Positions 1 to 6,354 of a stretch of 9,135 nucleotides of DNA are shown here, one piece after another. The stretch is from an uncultured Collinsella sp. (GTDB lineage Bacteria > Actinomycetota > Coriobacteriia > Coriobacteriales > Coriobacteriaceae). Position 1 is the stretch's first letter. The number at the start of each line of letters is the position of its first letter. Where the stretch lies: the NCBI GenBank assembly GCA_900551195.1, contig URVD01000060.1:1-9135 (forward strand), given 5' to 3'. Below the pieces are notes generated by a model that searched no databases, was not told the DNA's origin, and saw only the letters and a list, made by a program, of their open reading frames with translations. Position numbers and translations under genes: made by a program.

Positions 1-1
1 C

Positions 2-23
2 GGGTGGATGGGGATGGGCGGGG
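2..23 (+). other. G-run tract, possible G-quadruplex
   Basis: Four guanine runs of 3-4 bases lie at 2-4, 10-13, 16-18 and 20-23, separated by loops of 5, 2 and 1 bases. This fits the usual G3+N1-7 quadruplex pattern on the plus strand. It sits at the window edge, just before the tandem hairpin array, so what lies upstream is unknown. A G-rich stretch in a GC-rich genome can arise by chance. Confidence 0.35.
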
Positions 24-38
24 CGGCCCGTCGGTTTA

Positions 39-93
39 TCTCAATCTGTAACAGTTACGCGGCAAAATCGGGTCTTACTGTTACAGATCGAGA
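39..93. repeat. Tandem hairpin repeat, unit 1
   Basis: A 17-position inverted repeat (39-55 with 77-93) starts with tctcaatctgtaacagt and has one mismatch, A43 opposite C89. Read on the minus strand that mismatch becomes a G-U wobble. The 21-base loop contains cggcaaaatcgggtc, which resembles the loops of units 2 and 3. The unit is followed by acaaacgggaccc (93-105), which recurs exactly after unit 2 (173-185). No coding frame explains it. Confidence 0.85.
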
Positions 94-118
94 CAAACGG
101 GACCCGCCTGCTAGAAAA

Positions 119-173
119 TCTCAATCTATAACAACAACTCGGCGAAATCCGTCCCTCGTGTTATAGATTTAGA
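119..173. repeat. Tandem hairpin repeat, unit 2
   Basis: A 15-position inverted repeat (119-133 with 159-173) has one mismatch, C122 opposite T170. It begins 80 bases after unit 1. The stem keeps the tctcaatct...aca frame, but the pair G48-C84 of unit 1 is replaced by A128-T164, a compensatory change. The loop keeps the cggc-aaatc core. It is followed by the same acaaacgggaccc spacer as unit 1. Confidence 0.85.
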
Positions 174-198
174 CAAACGGGACCCAATCCACCGGTAT

Positions 199-255
199 AT
201 CTCGATCTGTAACATCTAGCCGCCCAAATCGGGTCTAGATGTTACAGATCGAGAT
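199..255. repeat. Tandem hairpin repeat, unit 3 (perfect 21-bp stem)
   Basis: Bases 199-219 are perfectly complementary to 235-255, giving a 21-bp stem with a 15-base loop that can pair further through ccc/ggg. The tctc start lies 81 bases after that of unit 2. Pair G204-C250 replaces A123-T169 of unit 2, a second covarying position. The upper stem (atctag/ctagat) differs completely from unit 1 yet remains paired. The trailing spacer of units 1 and 2 is not kept here. Confidence 0.88.
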
Positions 256-304
256 TTTGTTTGAGATGTTGGGAATTGGGCTGAGAGAACAGTCCCGGAA
301 TAAC

Positions 305-334
305 AAAAAAGCTCGCCGGCTAGGCCGACGAGCT
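305..334 (-). terminator. Rho-independent terminator of tRNA-fMet
   Basis: On the minus strand, AGCTCGTCGGC pairs with GCCGGCGAGCT around a CTA loop. This gives an 11-bp stem with one G-U wobble, directly followed by six T. It begins 9 bases after the CCA end of the tRNA, so it fits as that gene's terminator. The plus strand would lack a T run. Confidence 0.9.
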
Positions 335-343
335 GCAAGTTCT

Positions 344-420
<77 letters not shown>

Positions 421-451
421 ATGTCTGGGCGCCTCATGTGCGCAAGAAAGA

Positions 452-480
452 ATATTACGCGGGAGTTCGGTAAACGGCAA
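452..480 (-). promoter_or_regulatory. Promoter of tRNA-fMet
   Basis: On the minus strand TTGCCG (475-480) and TAATAT (452-457) are separated by exactly 17 bases, a good sigma70-type match. Transcription would start near 444, leaving a leader of about 24 bases before the tRNA. The AT-rich patch stands out in GC-rich DNA and faces the tRNA. Confidence 0.7.
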
Positions 481-616
481 GGAAAATCTCGTAGAGCATA
501 ATTTCTTCATATTTAAACCCCTCAGCCCCTATCACCGTAAACGAATCGCAGCCGAGCGCCGTCGACGGCACGTATACAATGGTGCGCGTCCTTTTACGCC
601 GACACCGGGAGTAGAC

Positions 617-1390
617 ATGCTGCTCGCTATCGATATGGGAAATACGCAGACGGCCATGGGCCTGTTTGACGGAGACGAGCTGGTGCAGTCGTGGCGTATG
701 CCCACCGACCGCTCCTATACCGCCGACGAGATCCACGTGCGCCTGATGGGTTTCTTTAAGATGTACGGCCTCTCGCTCGATGCGGTTGACGCGATCGCCT
801 TTGCGGGCGTGGTGCCGCAGCTCTCGCGCGAGTGGCACGCCGTGGCCGACCGCATTGCCGCAGACGCCATCGTCATCGGGCCGCAGACGGCCGCCGTGAC
901 CAAGCTGCGCGCGGCGCGTCCCCAAGCCGTAGGCGCCGATCGCGTCGCTAACGCCGTTGCGGCCGAAACTTTCTACGGCGCGCCGGCAATCGTGGTGGAC
1001 TTTGGCACCGCGACCAATATCGACGTCATCGATGAGGACGGCTATTACATTGGTGGGGCGATCGCGCCGGGCATCCGCATCTCCATGGACGCGCTTGCCG
1101 CCCGTGCCGCCAAGCTCGCCAGCGTGCCGCTCGAGGCGCCCGAGCATGCCATCGGCCGCGATACCGAGGAGTGCATCAAGGTCGGCGCCGTGGTGGGCGC
1201 TGCTGCCATGGCCGAGGGCCTGGTCGAGCGCATGAAGCGCGAGCTGGGCCGCGAGGATGCCACCGTTATCGCCACGGGCGGTCTCGCCGGCATCGTCGCC
1301 GATTCGACCGATGCCTTCGACGTGGTCGACGGACAGCTCACCATCAAGGGCATCTGCGAAATCTACCGCCGCATGCAGGAGCTGGGGTAA
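617..1390 (+). CDS. coaX: Type III pantothenate kinase
   Basis: CoaX phosphorylates pantothenate with ATP, the first step of coenzyme A synthesis in the cytoplasm. The type III form belongs to the ASKHA fold, usually needs a monovalent cation and is not inhibited by CoA. The 257-residue protein has the usual family length. Visible motifs are the N-terminal phosphate loop DMGNT (6-10), VGADR (105-109, with Asp108 matching the catalytic Asp), NAVAA (112-116), DFGTAT (128-133), GGAIAPG (146-152) and ATGG (219-222). The reading frame is open far upstream, even across the antisense of the tRNA. The ATG at 617 is chosen because the family starts just before D-x-GNT and gggag (607-611) lies five bases ahead. 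I see no convincing promoter in 481-616. The gene converges with the ATPase gene across a palindrome. Confidence 0.95.
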   Translation: MLLAIDMGNTQTAMGLFDGDELVQSWRMPTDRSYTADEIHVRLMGFFKMYGLSLDAVDAIAFAGVVPQLSREWHAVADRIAADAIVIGPQTAAVTKLRAARPQAVGADRVANAVAAETFYGAPAIVVDFGTATNIDVIDEDGYYIGGAIAPGIRISMDALAARAAKLASVPLEAPEHAIGRDTEECIKVGAVVGAAAMAEGLVERMKRELGREDATVIATGGLAGIVADSTDAFDVVDGQLTIKGICEIYRRMQELG

Positions 1391-1445
1391 GGCAGGGGCT
1401 TAAGTCGAGCACGGGCGCGAGCGGCGGACTAAGCAATGCATCGGT

Positions 1446-1488
1446 CCTATTCCTCAAAAACGAAATTTTTTCAGTTTTGAGGAATAGG
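1446..1488. repeat. 43-bp palindrome, copy 1 (ATTCCTC family)
   Basis: cctattcctcaaaa (1446-1459) is perfectly complementary to 1475-1488, and the centre adds a gaaa/tttc stem, so almost the whole 43 bp is palindromic. It sits between the convergent ends of coaX and the ATPase gene, 7 bases from the latter's stop. There it could act as a bidirectional hairpin or terminator, although no T run follows either arm. It matches copy 3 at all but one base and in the same orientation. Confidence 0.92.
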
Positions 1489-1495
1489 CTTTCTG

Positions 1496-2692
1496 CTACG
1501 CCTCGCCGCACAACCACCTCGCCAGGTCCACGATCTGCACTCCGTCGCGATCCGTGGCCTCGTGATGCGTGCGGGCGAGAATCATCTTGGGATACGCATC
1601 GCCAATGCTCAGCAGTGGCGAAATCTCGCGTTCAAATGTCTTATCCGAGCTGATGTCGTCGCTCACCTGAATGTAGAGTTTCTCGCTCCGCTTGATTGCT
1701 ACAAAGTCTATTTCCTTTTTATAGAGCACGCCGACGTATACCTCGTATCCGCGACGCAGCAGCTCGATTGCCACCATGTTCTCGTATACGCGTCCCCAAT
1801 CCATATCACGTGTACCAAGAAGCGCATATTTAAACGCATGGTCCGCCAGATAGTACTTCTCGCCGCTCTTAAGGTATTTTTTGCCGCGAATGTCGTACCG
1901 ACGAACTTTATAGAAGGCAAACGCATCGCACAGGTACCCCATGTACGTGCCGACCGTCTTGTTCGTAATCTTTAACCCATCCGCATTTAATGCATCAGTA
2001 ATGTTGCGTGCCGACGTAATGTTGGAAACGTTGTCCATCATGTAATCGGCAATGCGCAGCAGCGCCGATTCGTTTCTCACGTTATGCCGCTGCACGATAT
2101 CTCTCACAATGAGCGTCTTGAAGACGTTGGAGAGATATTGATAGCGCTGCTCCTGCAGTGGATAAGGGTAAGAGCCGGACATACCGCCGGTTCTCGCGTA
2201 CTCATCGAAGTCGCGGTCGACCTCGCCCTCGTCGCCATAGAGACGATACTCCTCAAACGAGAATGGGAAAACCTCGATCTCGAACGTACGCCCCGTAAAG
2301 AGCGTCGACAGATCGCTCGACAGCAAAAAGGCATTCGATCCGGTAATGAATATGTCGTACTGCTCGGATGCGTGAAGGCTATTGATCGCACGCTCAAAAC
2401 CGTCGCACATCTGAACTTCATCGATAAGCAGAAAGTTTTGTTTGCCGGACACTCGATGCTCTTTTACATAGGCGAGCAGCGCGTGATACTCGAGCAGGTT
2501 CTCGAACTCATCGAGGTTGTAGTTGATATGGATGACATTCGAATTGGACAGATGTGCCTCCACGTAATCGCGGAGGGCCTCGAGCAATTTTGATTTACCG
2601 CTACGACGGATGCCCGTGATGACCTTGATGTCCGGCACGCCAATAAGACTCGTCAACGTGTCCATATATGACGTTCTATTGATGAGTTTCAT
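1496..2692 (-). CDS. ATP-binding protein, AAA_14/DUF4143 family
   Basis: This 398-residue protein has the two-part architecture of the AAA_14 plus DUF4143 family, which is widespread, often strain-variable and has no settled function. The P-loop is GIRRSGKS (27-34), Walker B is FLLIDEVQ (87-94), and a sensor-like ITGSN lies at 116-120. A winged-helix-like middle follows. The C-terminal part has YEN (303-305), EIDF (327-330) and IQVS (341-344), the E/D/Q spacing that makes this family resemble PD-(D/E)XK nucleases, although nuclease activity is unproven. The ATG at 2692 has AGGAGG five bases upstream. The gene is visibly AT-richer than its neighbours and is bracketed by three copies of one palindrome, which suggests a horizontally acquired cassette. 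No toxin or antitoxin partner is seen beside it. Confidence 0.9.
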   Translation of the reverse strand: MKLINRTSYMDTLTSLIGVPDIKVITGIRRSGKSKLLEALRDYVEAHLSNSNVIHINYNLDEFENLLEYHALLAYVKEHRVSGKQNFLLIDEVQMCDGFERAINSLHASEQYDIFITGSNAFLLSSDLSTLFTGRTFEIEVFPFSFEEYRLYGDEGEVDRDFDEYARTGGMSGSYPYPLQEQRYQYLSNVFKTLIVRDIVQRHNVRNESALLRIADYMMDNVSNITSARNITDALNADGLKITNKTVGTYMGYLCDAFAFYKVRRYDIRGKKYLKSGEKYYLADHAFKYALLGTRDMDWGRVYENMVAIELLRRGYEVYVGVLYKKEIDFVAIKRSEKLYIQVSDDISSDKTFEREISPLLSIGDAYPKMILARTHHEATDRDGVQIVDLARWLCGEA

Positions 2693-2717
2693 CGGGGCCT
2701 CCTCGCGGTCTTTTATC

Positions 2718-2760
2718 GCTATTCCTCAAAACTGAAAAATTTTCAGTTTTGAGGAATAGG
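2718..2760. repeat. 43-bp palindrome, copy 2 (perfect 20-bp arms)
   Basis: Bases 2719-2738 are perfectly complementary to 2740-2759 around a single central A. The core is ctattcctcaaaactgaaaa. It lies 25 bases upstream of the ATPase start codon, so it would form a strong hairpin in that gene's leader if transcription starts further out. Outer arms extend the symmetry with gaps: tcgctat (2716-2722) with atagcga (2765-2771), and cggtcttt (2706-2713) with aaagaccg (2784-2791). Confidence 0.93.
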
Positions 2761-2803
2761 CTCTATAGCGAATATACCTCGCGAAAGACCGAGCCGCCTT
2801 AAT

Positions 2804-2846
2804 CCTATTCCTCAAAAACGAAAATTTTTCAGTTTTGAGGAATAGG
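2804..2846. repeat. 43-bp palindrome, copy 3
   Basis: cctattcctcaaaa (2804-2817) pairs perfectly with 2833-2846. It differs from copy 1 only in the central A/T run (four A and five T instead of three and six). Copies 1 and 3 therefore form a near-identical 43-bp direct repeat around the ATPase gene. The rest of the interval to the BirA-like gene (2847-2944) shows no clear terminator or promoter. Confidence 0.92.
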
Positions 2847-2944
2847 GCGCTGGCAACCCATTCCCCAGATAGGCGAAACCCTCCCCAGCACAGGCCGAAG
2901 AGGGCTTCGTTGTCATCGCTATCTTTGAGCGCGGGCACCTCGCG

Positions 2945-3646
2945 TTACAGTCCGCGAATCCGTACGGCCTCGGGCGGAAACTCCTGCTCGCCGGCATCGG
3001 TCTTGATGGTCGCGCGACCCCAGATGTCCAGGCCCGCAAACACACCGACCGCAAGCGGCAAACCGTTGGGCGACACCGCCGCAACCTGACGACCCAGCAG
3101 CGGCACCATATCGAAGTACTCACCCAGCACCGGAGCCAGCGGGCCGGCAGCGCCCTGTGGTGTGTTGGCGGCAACCGCCCAGGTGTCCACGCGGGTCAGC
3201 ACGGCGGTGGCCAATGCCTCGACCAGCACCTCGTCGGCCATATCCACGCCAAGCTCGCCCAGCGCCGCACGTTCAATATCAACCGTCACCGCGGCAAACA
3301 TGCCCGCAGCACCGGCACCGCCGTTCACGGCAACACGCGCGAGCGACGCCTCAAACGCAGGCGCACCGCACACGATATCGCTCGGCCACTGGATACCCAC
3401 TTTACCGGCAAGGCCCAACCCCGGCATCGAAGCCGTGCCCACGAGCGCGTCCATCATGCCCATCGCGGCCACAAACGGCAGGCCGTGGAAGGCATGCATG
3501 TTCACATCCGGACGCACGACCAGCGAAAACGTCAGCGAAGCATCGCCCACGCTCCACGCGCACCAGCCCGCGGACACGCCCTCGCGACCCGCGTCACGCG
3601 CCGCGTCGAGCTCAGTGGCAGCGACTACAGCGTTCATCTCGATCAT
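2945..3646 (-). CDS. Degenerate biotin-protein ligase (BirA-like) protein
   Basis: BirA enzymes activate biotin with ATP and attach it to carboxylase lysines. This 233-residue protein keeps the outline of the ligase: SLTFSLVVRP (37-46, compare the NLYFSL strand), GIQWPSD (84-90, compare KWPND), and an SH3-like C-terminal domain around LLGRQVAAV (183-191) through the end. It lacks the GRGRxGRxW biotinyl-AMP loop expected before residue 37. In place of the KLAG lysine motif it reads EASLARVAV (99-107). There is no N-terminal DNA-binding domain. The ATG at 3646 follows the folate gene's TAG with no gap, so translation is probably coupled. It may be a pseudoenzyme or have another substrate. Assignment to the fold is moderately sure; activity as a biotin ligase is doubtful. 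Confidence 0.65.
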   Translation of the reverse strand: MIEMNAVVAATELDAARDAGREGVSAGWCAWSVGDASLTFSLVVRPDVNMHAFHGLPFVAAMGMMDALVGTASMPGLGLAGKVGIQWPSDIVCGAPAFEASLARVAVNGGAGAAGMFAAVTVDIERAALGELGVDMADEVLVEALATAVLTRVDTWAVAANTPQGAAGPLAPVLGEYFDMVPLLGRQVAAVSPNGLPLAVGVFAGLDIWGRATIKTDAGEQEFPPEAVRIRGL

Positions 3647-5392
3647 CTACATACGCCCCAATTCACCCACGATATGGCCCACGCGATCCTCGGGCTCCTT
3701 GACCTCGACGCCGTTGTAGCGGAAGAACCGCGCCGGGTCGTGCATCAGATCCTCGAGCGGCACCAGCACAAAGTCGCGCTCGCCGATCAGCGGATGCGGC
3801 AGGCGCAGCTTTTTGCCGCCGTGGGTCTCGCCGTCCATCCACAGCAGGTCCAGGTCGATGGTGCGCGGACCGTTGGCCTTGGCCTTTTTGGAGCGGTCGC
3901 GGCCCAGCTCGGCCTCGATCCTCATAAGCTCGTCGAGCAGCACCAACGGCGCCAGCTCGGTCTTGATCTCGATGACGGCGTTGGCAAACGCGTCCTGGCG
4001 CGTCTCGTAGGCCGGCTCGCTCTCGTAGATCTTGGAGGAGTTGGACACGCAGGTAAGTGGAATCTCGGCGATCATGTCGCGTGCGGCGCGGATGTTGTCG
4101 CAGCGATGCCCCAAGTTGGATCCCACGGCCACAAACGCGCGGCGCGGCTGCGGCTTGGCAACCGCCCAGTAGCCGTTCAGGAACTGCGCAAAGCCCGCGG
4201 CGTCGTGCACGCGCACGATGTTGGCGCCGGCCTGGATGGCGCCCAGGCACACGCCAAACGTAGCGGCATCGCGCTCGGCGGCCTCGGTCACGCCCGAGAC
4301 GGCGCCCACAAAGCGCTTGCGCGATACAGCGCACATGAGCGGATAGCCCAGTGACGCCATCTTGGCAGTCTCGCGCTGGATGACGATGTCCTCGTTAGCC
4401 GACTTACCAAAGCCCGGGCCAGGATCGATGCAGATGCGGTCGCGCGACACGCCGGCGTGGATGAGCGCGCGGGCCTGGTCGGACAGAAAGCCCATGACGC
4501 GGCGCATGATGGGCGCCGAATCGGGCAGGGTGAAGCGGCGGAGCTGCGAGGTGGGCACGTAGGCTTCCTCGCGGCGGGCGCTGCGGCGCATCATGGCCGC
4601 CAGGTGATCATTGGGCTCCGGCGCGGTTTCGGTAGCCGCGGGCGTGGCCTCGGGCGCAGCGGTATCGGCGGCAGGCGCGGCCTGCTCGGCGCCCGGCGTC
4701 TCCTGCCCCAGTTCGTCCGTAGGCTCGGACGCGGGCTCCGGATCGCCAAACGGCAACGAGGGCTGCACCACGCCGCCCGGAAGCTTGGCCTCCGGCTTAG
4801 GCTCGCCCAGCAACTTGCCGCGCCGGCGGCGAGCCGGCTTCTCAGCCTCACGCGCGGCCTCGGCAGCCGCCTCGCGCGCCTTCTCGGCAACAAACGCCGC
4901 AGCCGAGGTATCGAGCTGCACCGTTGCGTGCGTGCGCGCGGGCGCGGCGACCTCGCCGGCATGCATCACGATGACGCCGCAGGTGCTCGTCTTAACAAAC
5001 TCGACCATCTTGGGGTCGGTGAAGCCGGTCACGTCGTTGACGATCGAGGCGCCGCAGCGCACGGCCGCCTTGGCAACCGCCACATGACGCGTGTCAATCG
5101 AGACGATGGCGCCCTCTTTGGCCAGCGCGCGCACCACGGGCAGCACGCGGCGCGCTTCCTCATCGGGATTGACCGGGGTAAAGCCGGGGCGCGTGGACTC
5201 ACCGCCCACGTCGATGATGTCGGCGCCGGCGTCGAGCATCGCCAGGCCATACTCGATCGCGGCATCCGGGTCGAAGTGCTCCCCGCCATCGCTAAACGAA
5301 TCGGGCGTCACGTTGAGGACGCCCATGATGCGCGGGCGGTCAAAGCTGAGCTCATACTTTCCGCACCGCCATGTCTTGCTGTCGTTCGCCAT
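3647..5392 (-). CDS. folP-folK: Fused dihydropteroate synthase / HPPK
   Basis: This bifunctional folate enzyme has 581 residues. The DHPS part joins pterin diphosphate to p-aminobenzoate: IMGVLNVTPDSFSDGG (22-37), DVGGESTRPG (61-70), VSIDT (97-101), IVND (117-120), VMH (142-144), DPGPGFGKS (323-331), SRKRF (357-361) and RVHD (394-397). The HPPK part makes that pterin diphosphate: FVAVGSNLG (420-428), RTIDLDLLW (510-518, metal-binding Asp513 and Asp515) and LPHP (531-534). About 130 extra residues rich in Ala, Glu and Pro interrupt DHPS between VMH and the DPG motif (roughly 147-292), with a basic stretch RRRRGK (188-193). The frame is open further upstream, but the ATG at 5392 is chosen for AGGAGG six bases ahead. 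A second ATG at 5398 would abut that site. The order DHPS then HPPK is the reverse of the common eukaryotic fusions. Confidence 0.94.
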   Translation of the reverse strand: MANDSKTWRCGKYELSFDRPRIMGVLNVTPDSFSDGGEHFDPDAAIEYGLAMLDAGADIIDVGGESTRPGFTPVNPDEEARRVLPVVRALAKEGAIVSIDTRHVAVAKAAVRCGASIVNDVTGFTDPKMVEFVKTSTCGVIVMHAGEVAAPARTHATVQLDTSAAAFVAEKAREAAAEAAREAEKPARRRRGKLLGEPKPEAKLPGGVVQPSLPFGDPEPASEPTDELGQETPGAEQAAPAADTAAPEATPAATETAPEPNDHLAAMMRRSARREEAYVPTSQLRRFTLPDSAPIMRRVMGFLSDQARALIHAGVSRDRICIDPGPGFGKSANEDIVIQRETAKMASLGYPLMCAVSRKRFVGAVSGVTEAAERDAATFGVCLGAIQAGANIVRVHDAAGFAQFLNGYWAVAKPQPRRAFVAVGSNLGHRCDNIRAARDMIAEIPLTCVSNSSKIYESEPAYETRQDAFANAVIEIKTELAPLVLLDELMRIEAELGRDRSKKAKANGPRTIDLDLLWMDGETHGGKKLRLPHPLIGERDFVLVPLEDLMHDPARFFRYNGVEVKEPEDRVGHIVGELGRM

Positions 5393-5414
5393 GAACATCC
5401 TCCTAAAATGCCCA

Positions 5415-5442
5415 CGCCGCCGAGCTTGGGGAGCTGGCGGCG
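5415..5442 (-). promoter_or_regulatory. GC-rich hairpin in folP-folK leader
   Basis: CGCCGCC plus AGCT pairs with AGCT plus GGCGGCG, giving an 11-bp stem with one bulged base and a 5-base loop. It lies between the sir2 stop and the folP-folK ribosome-binding site. On the minus strand it is followed after 5 bases by ATTTTAGGAGG, a short T run that is too weak for a standard terminator. It may trim sir2 transcripts or act as an attenuator; this is inference only. Confidence 0.45.
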
Positions 5443-5467
5443 GGGTCGCTTTGCACTCAGTCTTTCT

Positions 5468-5498
5468 ATTGTATCCGCGCACACGGGCTAGAACGCAA
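5468..5498 (-). promoter_or_regulatory. Possible promoter for folP-folK
   Basis: On the minus strand TACAAT (5468-5473) is a good -10 box, but the nearest -35-like hexamer, TTGCGT (5493-5498), is 19 bases away and overlaps the end of sir2. If used, it would place the GC-rich hairpin in the folP-folK leader. The alternative is readthrough from sir2. Confidence 0.35.
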
Positions 5499-6240
5499 AC
5501 GCGGCCGCGATGTCGCAAGAAATCAGCAGGTCGGCATTTGCATCCTGATCGGTAGGCGCCAAATTGCAAATGGCCAGCGTATCGCCGGTAAAGTAACGCG
5601 TAAGGCCCGCCGCCGGATACACCACGAGCGAGGTCCCACCCACAATGAGGGCATCGGCCGCGGCGATGGCGGCAACGGCACCGGTCAACACATGCTCGTC
5701 GAGCGGCTCTTCGTAGAGCACCACATCGGGCTTGATGCGACCACCGCACGCAGGGCACACGGGCACGCCCGCGGCGTCCTCGTGCTCGCGCGAGCAAATC
5801 CACTCGGCGCTATAGGCCGCGCCGCACGACTGACAAATGTTGCGATGGACCGATCCGTGCAACTCAAACACGCGCTGCGAGCCCGCCATCTGATGCAAGC
5901 CGTCGATGTTTTGCGTCACCACGGCATCAAGCTTGCCGACGCGCTCCAGCTCGGCCAGCTTGGTGTGGCAGCGGTTGGGCTTAGCGTTAAGCGCAATCAT
6001 CTTGGTTCGGTAAAAGTCGAAGAACTCCGCCGGATGTGTCTCGTAAAAGCTGTGCGACAGCATGCTCTCGGGCGGATAGGCAAACTGCTGGTGATACAGG
6101 CCGTCCACGCTGCGAAAATCGGGAATGCCGCTTGCCGTGGAAACACCAGCGCCGCCAAAGAACACCACGTGCTCGTGGGTATTGAACAGCTCCGCCAGCG
6201 CGGCGGAGGCCTGCTTGGGATCTGTTATCGCTTGCGTCAT
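5488..6240 (-). CDS. Sir2-family NAD-dependent protein deacylase
   Basis: Sirtuins remove acyl groups from protein lysines, using NAD and releasing nicotinamide and O-acyl-ADP-ribose, and act in the bacterial cytoplasm. The 250-residue length fits a full bacterial sirtuin. Motifs in order are GAGVSTASGIPDFRS (30-44), TQNID (109-113), the catalytic HG (His128), four zinc cysteines (136, 139, 162, 165), PDVVLYEE (171-178) and GTSL (202-205). The frame stays open far upstream through the antisense of exoA. The ATG at 6240 is chosen because GGAGGA lies five bases ahead and the family begins about 25-30 residues before GAG. It diverges from exoA, and 95 bases separate it from folP-folK, so it may be the first gene of a three-gene operon. 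Its likely targets cannot be told from the sequence; cobB or npdA are possible symbols. Confidence 0.94.
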   Translation of the reverse strand: MTQAITDPKQASAALAELFNTHEHVVFFGGAGVSTASGIPDFRSVDGLYHQQFAYPPESMLSHSFYETHPAEFFDFYRTKMIALNAKPNRCHTKLAELERVGKLDAVVTQNIDGLHQMAGSQRVFELHGSVHRNICQSCGAAYSAEWICSREHEDAAGVPVCPACGGRIKPDVVLYEEPLDEHVLTGAVAAIAAADALIVGGTSLVVYPAAGLTRYFTGDTLAICNLAPTDQDANADLLISCDIAAAFAF

Positions 6241-6354
6241 GTTTGTCCTCCGTCCATGTTGGTCGGGGCGGCCGCGATTGCGCCGTCGTCCGCGGGGCCC
6301 GCCCCGCCCCTGTTGCGCTAATCTTAAGCCTGCCAACCCCGTCGAAAGGACACC

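Noticed and set aside
39..255. CRISPR array
   Set aside because: Three units with an ~80-base period are diverged long palindromes with conserved loops, not identical repeats with unique spacers. No cas genes are present.
481..616. Promoter for coaX
   Set aside because: TACAAT at 575-580 is -10-like but no matching -35 lies at a suitable distance, so it is not listed as a feature.
2726..2938. Small minus-strand open frame after the BirA-like gene
   Set aside because: Its C-terminal half is translated from palindromes 2 and 3 and it has no clear ribosome-binding site or family resemblance. The frame is more easily explained by the repeats.
4457..5491. 344-residue plus-strand open frame
   Set aside because: It lies antisense to the well-supported folP-folK gene. 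High GC makes such shadow frames common, and its composition is rich in Arg, Gly and His without domains.
5393..5803. In-frame upstream extension of folP-folK
   Set aside because: It overlaps the sir2 gene in another frame, and DHPS normally starts shortly before the GVLNVTPDSF motif.
6241..6354. Divergent promoters between sir2 and exoA
   Set aside because: TAATCT at 6319-6324 lacks a -35 partner and nothing better is visible on either strand.
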